NCBI GenBank assembly: GCA_050084515.1
Contig: CM114271.1
Coordinates: forward strand, 34,968,001 to 35,032,000
DNA: 64,000 nt
Source of the DNA: Blasia pusilla
Taxonomy: Eukaryota > Marchantiophyta > Marchantiopsida > Blasiales
Reading direction: 5' to 3'
The translations under genes were made by a program, and so were the position numbers. The notes beneath the pieces were generated by a model. That model was given only the letters and a program-made list of their open reading frames with translations, made no database searches and was not told where the DNA came from. Positions within the stretch are counted from its first letter, which is position 1, and each line of letters opens with the position of its first letter. Shown here one piece after another: positions 46,911 through 59,531 of this stretch.

Positions 46911-47393
46911 AAGAGTAGTAAAATTGGTTCACTCGGCCTAAAACTCCACTCTTGAACCTACATCGGCATATCAAACCACATCCACCCTCTGCTATGAGGG
47001 AATCCGAACTCTAGCACCCTAACTCCTACACACCCATACACGTTTATGCAAGAGAGGCGCTGCTAAGGCTCAACATGAGAAAGATGGCTTGAGAAAGCCA
47101 TCTCTCTCACTCTTATACCCTTGGGAAGAGCCAAAAAGCTCTTCCCCCAAAAATAGTCCTACCAACGGTCAACTGCTTGCACAGGTTACCAGGTGACCTT
47201 TGACCCGGTCAACACGTCACATGACAGACTAAAACCAAAATGGGGAAATCGCCATAAACGACGTTCCCGACACAACAGACATGTTGCTAATCTCATACGA
47301 CATCTTGGGACGAAGTTACACCCAAATAACCTTCTGACTCTCTATGTCGTCGACGCGATAGAACTCTACCTACGTCGAAATAAGATGTGACAG
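46911..47393 (-). mobile_element. LTR-like repeat next to gag
   Basis: It matches 49066-49532 over about 475 bp in direct orientation, and 17010-17347 in part. The - strand has GGGTATAAGAG at about 47110 as a TATA box, flanked by hairpins at 47083-47102 (GATGGCTT/AAGCCATC) and 47125-47144 (GAAGAGC/GCTCTTC). It lies about 500 bp upstream of the gag remnant on the - strand, as a 5' LTR would. Its termini and a primer-binding site are not resolved. Confidence 0.6.
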
Positions 47394-49065
47394 GGAGAAG
47401 GGACTCGAATGGGTAACCTAAACACGCCCTCCAACCTACGGAACCGTCAATGGTCACTCCTCCATGTGGTGGGGCAACCTCCACGGCATGACACTCTCCT
47501 CAACCAATACGTCAAATCTCCCATCAACAGATACGGACTACCTGTCGACATTAGCATACTAACACTCCGTCGGCAACTCTCCACCATAAACTGTCAGTGT
47601 GGATAACTCATCTCGCTCGCAATAAAACATGGTCAGTCTGCCTAACCAAGTAGTGACTCCAACCATAACCATGTAGGTGCTTATTGGGTAGCCCCCTTCC
47701 AACCGCGTTCATCCAACTCTGTCCGGTCTCACCACGTAGACCACGTCAACCATATCCGCTACGCAACTAGGTAGGATGCCTACCATGTCCGACATCCCAA
47801 CTTCTGCTATATCCGCCCTTTTGTCTAGTTGCGCCCCTCTCTCTGCTTGGGCATGGCGCCCTATGCGGGCGCACCTCCTTGCTCCTTTCCCCAACCAGCC
47901 CGCGCCTCCACCTCGATTCCTCTTCCAATACCTGCTCGGCACTAGCCAAACTCCATAGCACACGGCCCTATGCAAGGCCTCCCACCTTCCTCCATCTTTG
48001 GAACTCGACCTTGCCCGCAACCCGTCTCTTTCATGCCCGGCGCACAGTGCCCTAAGGCGCCATTAAGGCGACTCCCACCTTCTTGGCTACTTACTCTCCT
48101 TCTCAACCAACCTCTCTACGCGACCAGTTAACGCACATATCCCTATGCGACCGCGGCGTTGGCCCTTACCTCCTGCCTTCCGACCCCTGAACCTCCCTCC
48201 TTTCTTGGAGCCATACAGGCTTCCTCATCCTCTCTTCAACTTTCGGACCCCAACTCTAGGGCACGCGGCCCTATGACTCACGCATGCGCCTACACTCCCA
48301 CATCCCGATCCTGACTGCCAATGCACTTCAGCTACCAGCTTCACTCGCAACCCTCCCACCTTGAGCCAGCACGAGACCCTATGTGGCTTCGTCTAATCCC
48401 AACTACTCTCCCGGGCTACTCACCCGGTTCGTCGACGTCGCCTTTACTGCCCGTACGTGGTCCGGTGCAGTTGGGTTGCGTTCCAGGGTGCGACTCTTGT
48501 TACACCCATTCCCCAACTTGGTTGTGACTTGGCGCCATAGTTATCCGTTGCTAGGCTCCTTCACCCTGCTCCCGCTCTCGAGTCTCTTTCCAGTTGACAC
48601 TCAGTGCGCTCTTCCCCCCTTCATTTGACGCCTTGTCCGCCAACTTCCACCCTACACGCGGATGTCTTCTATGTGGACGTATATGGTCTGCCCTAGCTCT
48701 ATCCCATCCCCAACTGAACTTAGGCACCTACCCCTATAACCTGCGCGACCTAACCTTAGCCTACATAGCCGCCCTTTACTTGACAGCCCCCGATGGCTGC
48801 AAGCCCTAAAGCTCTTTTCTCCTCTTTCTCGACACACCTCCTCGCATACACCTTGACGCCACACTTCCGACTACACTCTGCAACTGTCCTCCGTTATTGT
48901 GCATCAACAGAATCTGAGAAAACAGCTAGCGCTTCCGCGCACACCCTCCCAAACAGAAAAAAATGATGACACAACGCGACACGCGTGTCTCTAGGGGCTC
49001 CCCACCAAGGAAACTCACTTGCCTACCTGCAACCAACGAATTTCCTCACATCTTTCTCATGTAAA
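47394..49065. other. C-rich spacer between two LTR-like repeats
   Basis: Unusually C-rich on the + strand and poor in G, with overlapping short frames but no domain. The direct repeats on either side suggest it is internal sequence of a nested or partly deleted element. I cannot assign a protein. Confidence 0.4.
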
Positions 49066-49532
49066 ATCAATAGTAGTAAAAATGGCTCACCTAGCCTAAA
49101 ACTCCACTCCTAAATCTACGACATATCAAACCACATCCACCCTCTGCTATGAGGAAATCCGGACGCTAGCACCCTAACTCCTACACATCCACACACGTCT
49201 ATGCAAGAGAGGCGCTCCTAAGGCTCAACATGAGCCATCTCTCTTACTCTTATACCCTTGGGAAGAGCCAAAAACCTCTTCCCCCAAAAATAGCCTTACC
49301 AACGATAATCTGTGCACATGTTACCGGTTGACCGTTGACCCAGTCAACAGGTCACCAGACGGACTAAAACCAAAATAGGGAAAACGCCATAAATGACGTT
49401 CCTGAATACAACAGACATATCGTCAACCTCATCCGACATCTCGGGACGAAGTTACACCCAAACAACTCGCTGACTCTTTATGCCGTCGACGCGATAGAAC
49501 TCTATCGATGTTGAAATAAGATGTGACAAGTT
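49066..49532 (-). mobile_element. Second LTR-like repeat
   Basis: Direct copy of 46911-47393. It lost one arm of the first hairpin (CAACATGAGCCATCTCTCTT instead of the full palindrome) but keeps a 6-bp version of the second (GAAGAG/CTCTTC, 49262-49281). It keeps CGGGACGAAGTTACACCCAA and the final AAATAAGATGTGACA. Confidence 0.55.
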
Positions 49533-51174
49533 GGAGAACCCCCCATCTAAATGCAGCCGGTGTTACAATCTATTATCTAACACAAGAACATTTGAGTATT
49601 CTGGAATTGAAGCACCCGGGAAAAGAACTCCCCGACATAAATAGGAGCCCTGTGATGATGATGTAGCTTTGATGTATGTTATGCAATATGTTATGGGCAT
49701 GTACCCTCTACCTATTATTATTCCGTAGTACTGCCTCCCTGCCCGGCCCTGAGGGTATACTCTTCTATTGCTACTACTACTTCTACTGCGCTCCTTCCTT
49801 AGGGGCGCTGTAGAAGTAGCAGAAACTTCATAAAACTACATCACAAATTTTATTTGGTCGCAAGCTGCATATGATACAAATCCTACGATAATGATTTCAC
49901 AGACCAACGAATGGTCCTTGGTACTTCCGCACCATAAAAATCGTGACGTGGAAACGGCAAGGATGGTCCTTGGGTTGGGGAAGGACCCCTTGTTGATATT
50001 GGGTTGATTACGATTTTGGCTACGGAGCCCAATAGTATGCAAGACAACCTCCATCTGGTTCCAGACGTTGGAAATCGGCACACTTACTTGACCACGGGTG
50101 AAGTCATGCCATCTGTCAAGTGCCAGACCTCTAGGTTAGGACCCACGTGACCTTTGGCGTTGGGCTCTATGGGGCCCTACTCTAAAGGGAGAAATTGCTC
50201 TCATATTGGAGATTCTAGAGACTTGAGAAGATAATCTCAATGCCTCACGCCATTGAGATTTGAAGAAGAAAGACAAAGAAGTTTTTTGAACTTTTATAAG
50301 GGGTTTACAATTCCATTTAAAGTCTTACGCGTTGGCAATCGATTGAGTGGTCTTCTTGTTATTGAGGATTGAACCTTGAATGAAAATGATTTGAATGGTA
50401 AATTGCATGCCGAAATATATTTTATTTAAAAAAAATTAATTTTATTATGAATCTCGCGTTTTCTTTATATATCTAGAGTATCCACGTGTTCTATATACGT
50501 ATGTATTAATTAGTTTTTCCTACCCCGTACCTGGGGCTCAAACTTATCCCCACGGGTACCGGCGGGTTACGTCGAAGTTACGTCCTTGGAGGTACGGGGC
50601 TTTTGAGACCCCTTACAGTCCCGTAGCAGGGCATGGCAAGCTTCGAGGGACACGTATTGGCACAAGGCCGTCGGCTTCCAAGTGTGGATTTTGTGCTGAC
50701 TGAAAAGCTTCGCGAGTGCACGGCATCTCCTTCATCACCGCGAAGGGTTGGGAACTTGGGAAGCTCGCGGTCCCACTGCGCAGTCGGCTAGAAGAGAACA
50801 GTTGGCAAGATGAGAACATTGGCGATCGAGGTCACAGTCGTGGGCCCGGGTTCCTCTACTGAATCCGACTGGTGGTTCGTTTCGTGCGCGGAGGGCCCCG
50901 ATCAAAGCGATTGGTAGGAGGGGAAGGATCCATGGGTGTCTGATTCCTTCGGGGATTTGGGTGGGGTTGAGATGTGTGTGTCTGTTCTGAGTTTGGAGGA
51001 GTACAAAGGAAGGAAGGAAGGAATCAGGTCGCCGCTGCATTCAGGAGCCGCAGCGAAGGGAATTGGACGTGACGGAAAAGGGCTGTGGGAGGTTTGAAGG
51101 ACGAGCCTGTTGAATTTGTTTGGAAAGCTTGGATCCGGGGCTGGGCGTCGGTCGGACGGTGTGGAGAGCGACCA
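49533..51174. other. No gene supported; includes upstream region of DnaJ-like gene
   Basis: 49533-50600 is intergenic without recognisable domains. 50600-51174 becomes GC-richer and should hold the promoter and 5' UTR of the + strand gene that starts at 51175. (GGAA)n is present near 51006-51028. Confidence 0.5.
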
Positions 51175-52790
51175 ATGATAGGCTCGTTGGGAACCTCTCT
51201 GAGTTTCAGCCAAGTTTGTGGATCACGATTTGCGCCCAGAATTTGTGGATCCTTCAGCTGTCCTAATTCTGTGCGCAGTTGCAGGGGAGTGCGTATTTTC
51301 TGCCCTTCTTCAGCTGCAGCGTTTCCTCGCCATGGGTTTTGTGTGACGGGGCCACAGCGACTGTGGCCTGCCAGACAGAGACGGAGGGCCGGAAGAAGAT
51401 GTTTTTTAGATATCAGAGGCGTTTACTCCAATGGAAAAAATGGTCTTAAAAGTAACGCGAAGGGAAAGTCTCCAGATAGTTCCTTAAGCGAGGATGAACC
51501 TCTCCCCCTGCCGATGACTTGGCCCAATTCAGAACCGGATCCAAAAGAGAAAGTTGAGGCTATGTTGAATTGCGACGTCGAGGTGCAGGTGGGACTCCTC
51601 TTCTCTTGAGGATCTTGTTTCGAAATTCTCGCTTATAAGAACCAAAACGTTGGACTAATACATGTGTACCTATCCTTAACTTGCCAGCAGCAGGAGCGTC
51701 ATAGAGGTCCACATTTCGGACCGATATTGCGGTGAATTGTGTCTATGTACAAATGGGGCAATTGGCGTTACCAGTTGCGTATTTGAAAATGAGAATATCG
51801 CCCCTTATGTTCAATTAGCGAGTGCGAGCAGCCCTTCTAGACGCGGGGACTTCTAGCTGACAGTCCTTGTGGCTGCCTCAGCAAAATCACAGACCCCGAG
51901 GCGCGAGGGGGAGGGCTGGGGGAATAGAAGGTGTGCAGGTGGTCGATTACTATGAACTCATTTGGCCGCTGACGAATGTCTCTGCATAGGCAGAATTGTT
52001 ACATTCAAGCGAAAGTGAGTGCCATGGATAGTGGCTCAGACTAGGAGGATTTTAGTCTTTAGAACTACTGTTTCTATTGGGATGGGCTGTTGCAAACGCG
52101 GTTTTTAACAAACACTACATATTGGTGGGGTCTCCAAATAATCTATACTACTAAAAGCACACAGTGCAGGCAGCTGCACGAGCCGGGGAATTAGAAAGTT
52201 TGCAGTTGAGATCGACCACACTCCTGACTAGTACATGGAGTTAAGTTGACCATGTCAAAAGTGTCAGGTGATCAGGAATGCAGCTATGGACTGGTCTTTA
52301 TTCTGAGCCTGTGGTGCACTTCTGCTGTCATTCATCCTTAGTGACACTTCAGACGAACCTGATTCAAGTTCACCTTGCATGAATTGGAAAAAAGAAAACT
52401 TGGATGAAATCCTAGAGTGGTGGAAGTTCATGTTTATTTCGACGTAATGGATCGGAGAGCACCTGCTTTTCCATTCTGCAGAGGCAGGGGACAAGGAATA
52501 CATTTCATGAATTTCTCTGGTGTACCAAGGGTTGAGCTTCTTCAGGATCATAAAAGTAGAGAGTTTTTCGTTCTAGCAGTAGCCTTGAATTTGTTGCTCT
52601 TTGTGCACTTGTCGCGGGTGTCAGTGTTGATTTATTGTTTGGAAACTGTTTGTAATTATCTTGCAGGATTGTAAGGAAGTTGTATATCAATGGACAGGAG
52701 AATGCAAAGCTTGTCAAGGGACGGGTGTGGTGAGCTTTTATCGGAAAAGACATGAGGTTATCAGCACGTGTGTCAACTGCTTAGGATTAG
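51175..52790 (+). CDS. Plastid-type DnaJ-like zinc-finger protein, 3' end unresolved
   Basis: Exon 1 is 51175-51588 (138 codons, donor CAG|GTGGGA) and exon 2 is 52667-52790 (acceptor TTGCAG, donor TTAG|GTACGT, leaving phase 1). The ATG at 51175 is the first in the frame. The N-terminus is rich in Ser, Arg and Cys without acidic residues for about 90 residues, like a chloroplast transit peptide. A charged stretch (KSPDSSLSEDEPLPLP) follows. Exon 2 has two copies of the DnaJ zinc motif C-x2-C-x-G-x-G: CKACQGTG (Cys151, Cys154) and CVNCLGLG (Cys173, Cys176). That is one zinc site instead of the two in full DnaJ proteins, as in small plastid proteins with a DnaJ cysteine-rich domain but no J domain. 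Such proteins usually act as chaperones or redox factors. At least one more exon is needed after 52790; I could not place it in 52800-56000. The exact orthologue is not certain. Confidence 0.7.
52142..52231 (+). mobile_element. Possible tiny Helitron-like remnant in intron
   Basis: Starts A|TCTATACTACTAAAAGC, a typical Helitron 5' sequence, and ends CCTGACTAG before T. At 90 bp it is very short, shares little else with the other copies and has no clear terminal hairpin. It lies in the intron of the DnaJ-like gene. The match may be chance. Confidence 0.25.
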
Positions 52791-55700
52791 GTACGTCGCT
52801 CCACGTAACGTCCTTACCGCTTAGGAGTGCTAAGATTTACTTGACTGGTTCACATGTGAATGCCTAGTTTTCTGTACTCGGGATGTATGCCTTGGTTTTC
52901 CTTGTTCAATTATATAGGAATTTCTGAGTGGATGCTTCTATTATTTATGTGGTCCTGAAGTATATTGTCACTAAAACTGTAATGTGTATGGTGGTCTGGT
53001 GGAAAGATCCACACCACTTAGGAAATTCTGGAATCAGTTTAGTAATACTTGGTTTCACATCTGCTCCCATTCTGCTGGCTGCAGACCCCTCAACCCACAG
53101 TTTGGTTTCGTTCATCTTCTGAGAAGATGGGACTACATACCAGCGACTTTTATCAACTAACAATCAGCCTTTGTCAGAAACTCCTGGAAGGACTGTATGA
53201 ACTCCTTCGCAGGTATTAATGCTATGAAAAAGTCTTGCTTCTCTTCCTAAGGATATGGGGATATGGCAGGCCTTAAGTAGCAGGCCTTTGCCTATGGACT
53301 CAATTTTCTGGTATATCTGGCCGAGTTCAATTGAATCAAAACTTTTGCCTGTGGTTCAATGAGTGTTTGCACTTTGGTGAAATCAATCTTCGCCTAAATA
53401 TTATGAAATCAACCACTGGTGCCCACCACATGTTGTAAATGGGCAGGTGCAACTTGTATTCCATTACCTACTACAGAATAGGATTTGTGGAAGTAAAAGA
53501 ATAAATTTGCTTTCACCAGAGCACCTTTCCACCACTCAAGTTGCAGACTTCTCAGGAAAACTTTTTAGGAGCCATACTAGTATGGTTGTTTCATCTCTGC
53601 TCTCAGCATTCTTTCATTCCATATCATAGTGTCGATTTGTCTCCCAGGAGCTTGCGACAGATTGGGTGTGGCGCAAGTGTCTAAGCAATATCTCTTTTCA
53701 GAGGATGAAAATCTTTTAGTGTGATTGAGATCCACAAAAGTTAATGTACCTCATTTAGGAAAGAATCCTCCTGTCTATGTCCTCAAATGATCCAGAAAGT
53801 GGTAATGGATTGCTCGATTCCCAGCCGATTATGTAATGTGGCTTTCTAATGAGCATCTCCTGCTTTGATGGTCTACTGGATGTTTTAGAGACGGTTTGTA
53901 GTGATGGAGCTCCTATTTGATTCATTTGGTTCCCACTCAGGTCCTTTTCACCATTTTGTAAGTGATGCCAAACTGAGACTAATCTCTTACACTCAGTACT
54001 ACTTAATGTCCAGTGGTTATTTCTTTCAGATTTATGGTTATGCAGACTCAGGTCATTACGTAGGATTTGATCTCATTCCTTCAACAGTTCACAGCATTTT
54101 GCCCTGAGCATGGAGAAGTCTCTACCAGAGCCCAATGCACCTCCCATTGGGTGGTCTGTTCACTCTGCTCCATGGGTCTCTCTTGGGAGAAACCTTCATG
54201 TGCCAATGTGTTGGAGTGGGGAAAGCAACAACGTCAGATCTGATCATGGCAGGGTTAAGGGTGTCCCAATGGAGATTCATGGTGTCAAAAGATTGATGAC
54301 TTTTCTGAAGCTTTTTCTGAAGGAATGATGATGATCCTATGTTAATGTGCAAAAGCTTCCAAGGAAATTGCTCTTGTTAGTGCATAAACTTGTACAGTGG
54401 CTGCAAAGAATGACTTCACACAATTTGCCAATCCATGTTCTGCCAATAAGCACTAGCAAAGATCTGATGGAAGAACCGCAAGTCTGTATCAGATGGGACC
54501 CTCATCAGAAGAGTTGGTTGAGAGGGAGCCCACAGAGCATGAGGGTGCGGGAAATCACAAGAAGATTCTGCACCTTCAAAAATGTTCAAATATCAACCAT
54601 CGTCTGAATAAGCTTCAGACATTTCAGCCTCCATATTTATTTAGCAAGTGTGGCGGCACTCGAGGCATTCTGATGTAGCTCATTAGACTGATTGTAATGG
54701 GGAAGTGCAATGTCTACAGAGTATGTAGACATTTCGTTTCAGGGGGACTGGATGATGAAGAGTCAACTATGAGAGCATAACCCTCAGCAGAACCTCAGAG
54801 ATCTTGCCAGATCCCGGGTGAGTGTGACCCCATCCTTGGATTTGGCGTCCCTGTTTAACTCCTACCATATCCTCTTGCTTAGTATTGATTATTAAAAACT
54901 TTTAATGTTGTAGAATTATGCACAGTTCTAGCGCTGGCTCACCCAAAATCTCTATCAGAAATCAGTCTTTTACAATGGACAGATATGATGGAGTTCTCAG
55001 CATTCTTGACGCTGAACTTGAAGAATTCCGTGCCATGGAGTCAACCGCCTATGGCCTGAGGAGTGCTTTCTTCAAGGCACATTGTCCTAGTCTAGTGGTA
55101 GAGAACAAGGTGCTTGTTGATGTCAGCTCCAGGTGGTTGGAAATGGCAGGGTTGTTGACTGGTCTCCTGGAATGATAGTAGACAATGGTGGAGATTTTGA
55201 CCTTACATAATCGCTCTGTTTCTTGGTTTCCCATCTGAGGTTCAGTGCGTAGATATGTGGAACTTACCATGGTATATGACCTGTAATGACCAGCAGATCG
55301 TCACTACACACTCTTTTGATAAGCATCAGTTTTCAACATGCAGGGTCTGTCCATAAAATCACAGCTAGGGCTGATATCCAAAATATGGATGGCTTGAATG
55401 GGAGTGTGAGACGGTCAAATGGGAGTGCTGGAGCTGATGACGAGGCATGATTCAGTAGGCACATCCAGCATCGTGTTGGTTTGACAGACTCACATGTCAC
55501 AATAAGTCTTTGATGGAGTAACCAGATTCCCAATCTTTGAGCAATTGTCTGGTGCTGGAGAGGACTCTCATGCAAAGATCCTGAGAAACAGAGTGATAAA
55601 TGGGACCATGGGTACCGACTCCTGATGGCTGTCCAGCTTCAAGAAAGTGATCTTTGTCTTTGATTCAGTTGCAGGTAATGAACCTGTCCAAGCTGGTCAA

Positions 55701-58700
55701 AGTAGCCGATGCTCGAGTTCAATAAATATTGGATATGGATAAGCTTTGTTTTCCATTTTTTAATATCAGGTAGTCTGAATGCGAAAGTGCTGAATCTCAC
55801 CCTAGCTTGTGACTGACATCATCACACCGACCACAGATGCTTCATTGTACCAAACTTTCCCAGGCGACAATCATGCCATGTTTGTTTCAGGGCTTCTTTT
55901 CCTCAACTGTAACATCAATTATGCTTTAGAGCAGAAAATTTCTCCAGAAATTTTCCAATGCTATCTATCACCATGAAATCGGCACGGAGAGCGGATCCTA
56001 CACGGATTGATGCTAGCGCTCTATTCTTCTCCCTATTTGGAACTCATTAGAAATGTACAGGTTCAAAATTTTCTGGGTAACCATAGGAGACAGAAGCGAA
56101 ATGGTTTTATCTGAAGTCTAAGGCGGCGTTGCATTGAGAGAACGGTCTTAAGAAATAAGAATCAGTGTCAGAGGGCCGCGAGGGCATTTTGAAAGCTTAG
56201 GATGCACGGATAGCTCCAAACTGGAAGTATACTTCCTTGAGCTGGAAGTAGATGTGGGACTAGGTCATACCCAGGGTTTTTGGCCTTTGAGGCAGGTATT
56301 TGCATAGAAAAATGACTGATTGGAACAACTCCCACGTGGAAAATAGCAGGCACCAAAGTAGGAGAGAAATAAAACATCAATATGCTTGACTACTCCATTG
56401 ATTTGTAATATTTGCCATGTTATGACATAACAGGAGATGTATTCCCGTGCATTGGAAACCAATGTTCCAAAACTCAAAAAGAACTCTGCTTTTAATAGAG
56501 GAAATTGAAAAAGAGAGAATTTAAGTTTACTTATAAAGTTTAATTTTTTTTGTTCCAAGTTAATTGCTGAATCAAAATAATTTTAATCTCCTTAATATTG
56601 TCATATGTACTCATTATATTTTTTATCCTAAAACTAATTTGACTTTTTTCCCAAATGTTAAGTTTCCAATCTTAGGTCCTCCCATTTTCAGATTTGTCCT
56701 CAACTTATTTAAATGTACCTATTTGAAAATTTCAAAATTTAGAAATGTAACCTTTTGTTGGGAGGGAAATTTGTAATTGGATTATTGAAAAAAAGACTTG
56801 ATTTTGGATATCAAGAATTACTCTTCCAAAAGAATCTTTTTATACTCCAATTTCTGCGCCACTTTGTTTGGCTCAATGAGGAGGGGAACCAAGGGCATAG
56901 GATTGGATCTCCACATTGTTCGAAATTTGGATCATTCTTAATTCCACTACTCCTTTCGTGAATATACTTATAGATCCTTAAATGCAATTTCACAAATGGA
57001 GATGTTCATGGTTACAATTAGATCAAAGGGTTCCTATGGTGTTACCTTGATCTTTTGATACATGGTGGGTTCAGCATTATGTCATCATCCCTTCATCCTT
57101 CATGTTAGTCATGGATGGATGACTTTCATTTGCTTCTCACATCTTCTTTTGTGCGTTTTCAATTCCTTTAGTTACTCTTTTCAAGTATGAGCTTTTTATG
57201 ATGCCGAGCTAGCTCTTTCCATATAAAGAGGGGCTTCGAATATTTCTTCCTTCTCCATTGGTGTTTATTTTTGTATGCAGATCTGGTTGTGTTTATTTCT
57301 CTCACGCGCTTTTCTTTCTTTTTTAACAATGATCCTGACTACTTTGCTTCTGCCAATATATGCTATCTTCTTCAAGGCTTTTAGATTCATACTCTTGTGC
57401 CAGTTTTTTGAAAACATATATGGCACACCTTTTTTTCTTCCTATGAGGTTCAATTCCTTCTTGTTGTTTTTAAGTGATTTTCAATCATAAACTCACTTTT
57501 CTTAACCCCAATTTCCTTGATTTAAATCTATTATGGATGAGATACTCCCTTTATATTGGCTCATATCCTTCTAATTTTCATATTATTATGCTTTATGATG
57601 TTCCCTCTTCTCTTGAATCTCAAATATCATGTCTATATTGGATTCTATTGTCATGGAGTTGGACGATCCATCTCCTTGTTTATTTGATCTTACATGTCCT
57701 CCTTTAGGCTTAACCTCTGCTCATTGAGGATCTCGTTGTTTACCTTTTGATACTCTCATTATCCTCCCTAAATTTCTTTCCTATCCTTCTTTTAGATCCT
57801 CTCCCTTTTTTCCTACTCTTGATAATCTCAATCTATTGTTATTGAATCTTTCCATCATTACAGCATTTCCATAGAATCTTCCTCGTCATTGCATTCCTAT
57901 TGCTCTTTGTCCTCTCATCCAACCAACATTGCTTTTCCTATTAAAAAGGTTAGTGCGTGATGCCAAAATTATCAATGTGAGGTGTCTTCTATTAACCTTC
58001 TTCCAATGGGTTTTAGCTCTCCTTCTAAGGGGAGGTGCCACGGGTTGTTACAAAATCTCCGTGTGTATTCAATGGTTTACATGTTAGGATTAGGTGAATC
58101 TTCAAAATGAGCACTTGCTTTGAGAGAAGGCATAAGCAATTGCTCATGCTACTAATTGTGGCCATTATGGGAGGTCTTTAACTCAAAAATGTCTTAAACG
58201 TAGTCTAATCTTAGGGCAGTTGGTAAGTTTTTGTGTATGGCTCAAGCATTGAATGAATTTGGGACCTCTTTTACATTCAATTCCAAGTGCAGATATAGAG
58301 ACGTTCTTAGAAGCTCTTCACTCTCCATCAAATGGGAATGCGTTATCTTTTGTGAAGATCATACGACAAATCTTGATTTGAAGGCTTTCACAAGGGAGTT
58401 CTTTCAGAATCCTTGCTTGTCAACAAGCAGATTTTAGAAAATTTTTGAACATTTACACGCTATTTCTTAATCTCAAAAAATTTTGTAAGTGGGTTTTTCT
58501 CTCATTATAAAGCGTGTGCACACATTGCGACATGTCATCTTTTGTATTTTATCTTCAAGTTGCTAGGTGCTAGTTGTTTATTGATTATGGATAAGCTTTA
58601 TTCTAGCATTTTCACTTTGCTGTTTTACAGAGACCATATTGGTTAGATAGTCTATCCATTTCATTGTATTTTCATTCCTATTTCCATGATCAATTATTTT

Positions 58701-59103
58701 TGCACTGGTTTAGAGTGGTCATACCTAATGGTTGTGAGGTAGTGATTCATGGGATTGGGTCCACTCTAAATATTCATCTAAATTGGATTATTTGGACACA
58801 ACTTTATCTTGAGTGGCTGGATGAGGTTAGTTATAGATGCTTTGGTGCATCTGTAATAGTATTGGCATTTCTTTTGAACATCTATTTTTTGATTTTGGAT
58901 CAAGTAATTTGTTGACTAAGCCAAGGATCATCCAACAACATGTATGTGCACGTTCCTAATTTTGGATATGTTTAGGGGGAGATTTATTTCCTCATAGATC
59001 ATCGCATCAAGTCTAGGGATCATCTTGAGGGAGTTGGGTTGACAAAGATAGTAACACAGATGATAAAGAGAGTTACAAAAGTATGGTTTGTAATAATTAC
59101 ATA
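52791..59103. other. No gene supported
   Basis: 52791-56500 may hide the last exon(s) of the DnaJ-like gene but none was convincing. A + frame at 54918-55175 (85 codons) is rich in helix formers but stands alone. 56520-58960 is very AT-rich with many T runs and is probably decayed retroelement or intergenic DNA. Confidence 0.5.
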
Positions 59104-59320
59104 CTAGTAAGATATCCGTGCGATGCACGGGAAACAAAAAAGTGTTTGAAGAGCTAGGGTATAGCGCGTGAAGGGAAGAGATTAATGATGCTTCATATAA
59201 ATTCAAATTTTTTTTCTTGCTGCCTATAGCATGTGAGACATTTTCTTGCTGCCCACTTGCCACGTTTCAAATAGAGAGGTGTTTGCAAATCAAGAAGGCA
59301 CTCTCCCACAATAATATAGA
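59104..59320 (-). mobile_element. Short Helitron-like element, best-preserved copy
   Basis: On - it begins A|TCTATATTATTGTGGGAGAG and ends with a perfect-stem hairpin, CCCGTGCATCGCACGG, then ATATCTTACTAG before a T. These are the Helitron hallmarks: A/T target, 5' TC, 3' hairpin about 10 bases from CTAG. Length is 217 bp and it encodes nothing, so it depends on an autonomous Helitron elsewhere. Confidence 0.75.
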
Positions 59321-59531
59321 TAAGGTGCCCATGCAATGTGCGCGAAATAAAAAATTGTTTGAAGAGCTAGTGTATAGCCCGTGAAGGAAAGAGATTAATG
59401 ACGTTGCACATAAATTCAAAGTTTTTCTTGCTGCCCGTAACATGTGAAACATTCTCTTGTTGCCCAATTGCCTCGTGTCAAGCAGAGAGGTGTTTGCAAA
59501 TCAAGAAGGCACTCTCCCATAATAATATAGA
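59321..59531 (-). mobile_element. Second Helitron-like element, tandem to the first
   Basis: It is head to tail with 59104-59320 and about 85-90% similar. Its 5' end (TCTATATTATTATGGGAGAG after A) is intact. Its 3' end, GCGCACATTGCATGGGCACCTTA, has a weakened hairpin and no CTAG, and runs straight into the 5' TC of the neighbour. Such end-to-end tandems are known for Helitrons. Confidence 0.7.

Noticed and set aside
47709-48020. Arg-rich - strand frame in the C-rich spacer
   Set aside because: Composition effect of C-rich + strand DNA; several overlapping frames are open, none with a motif.
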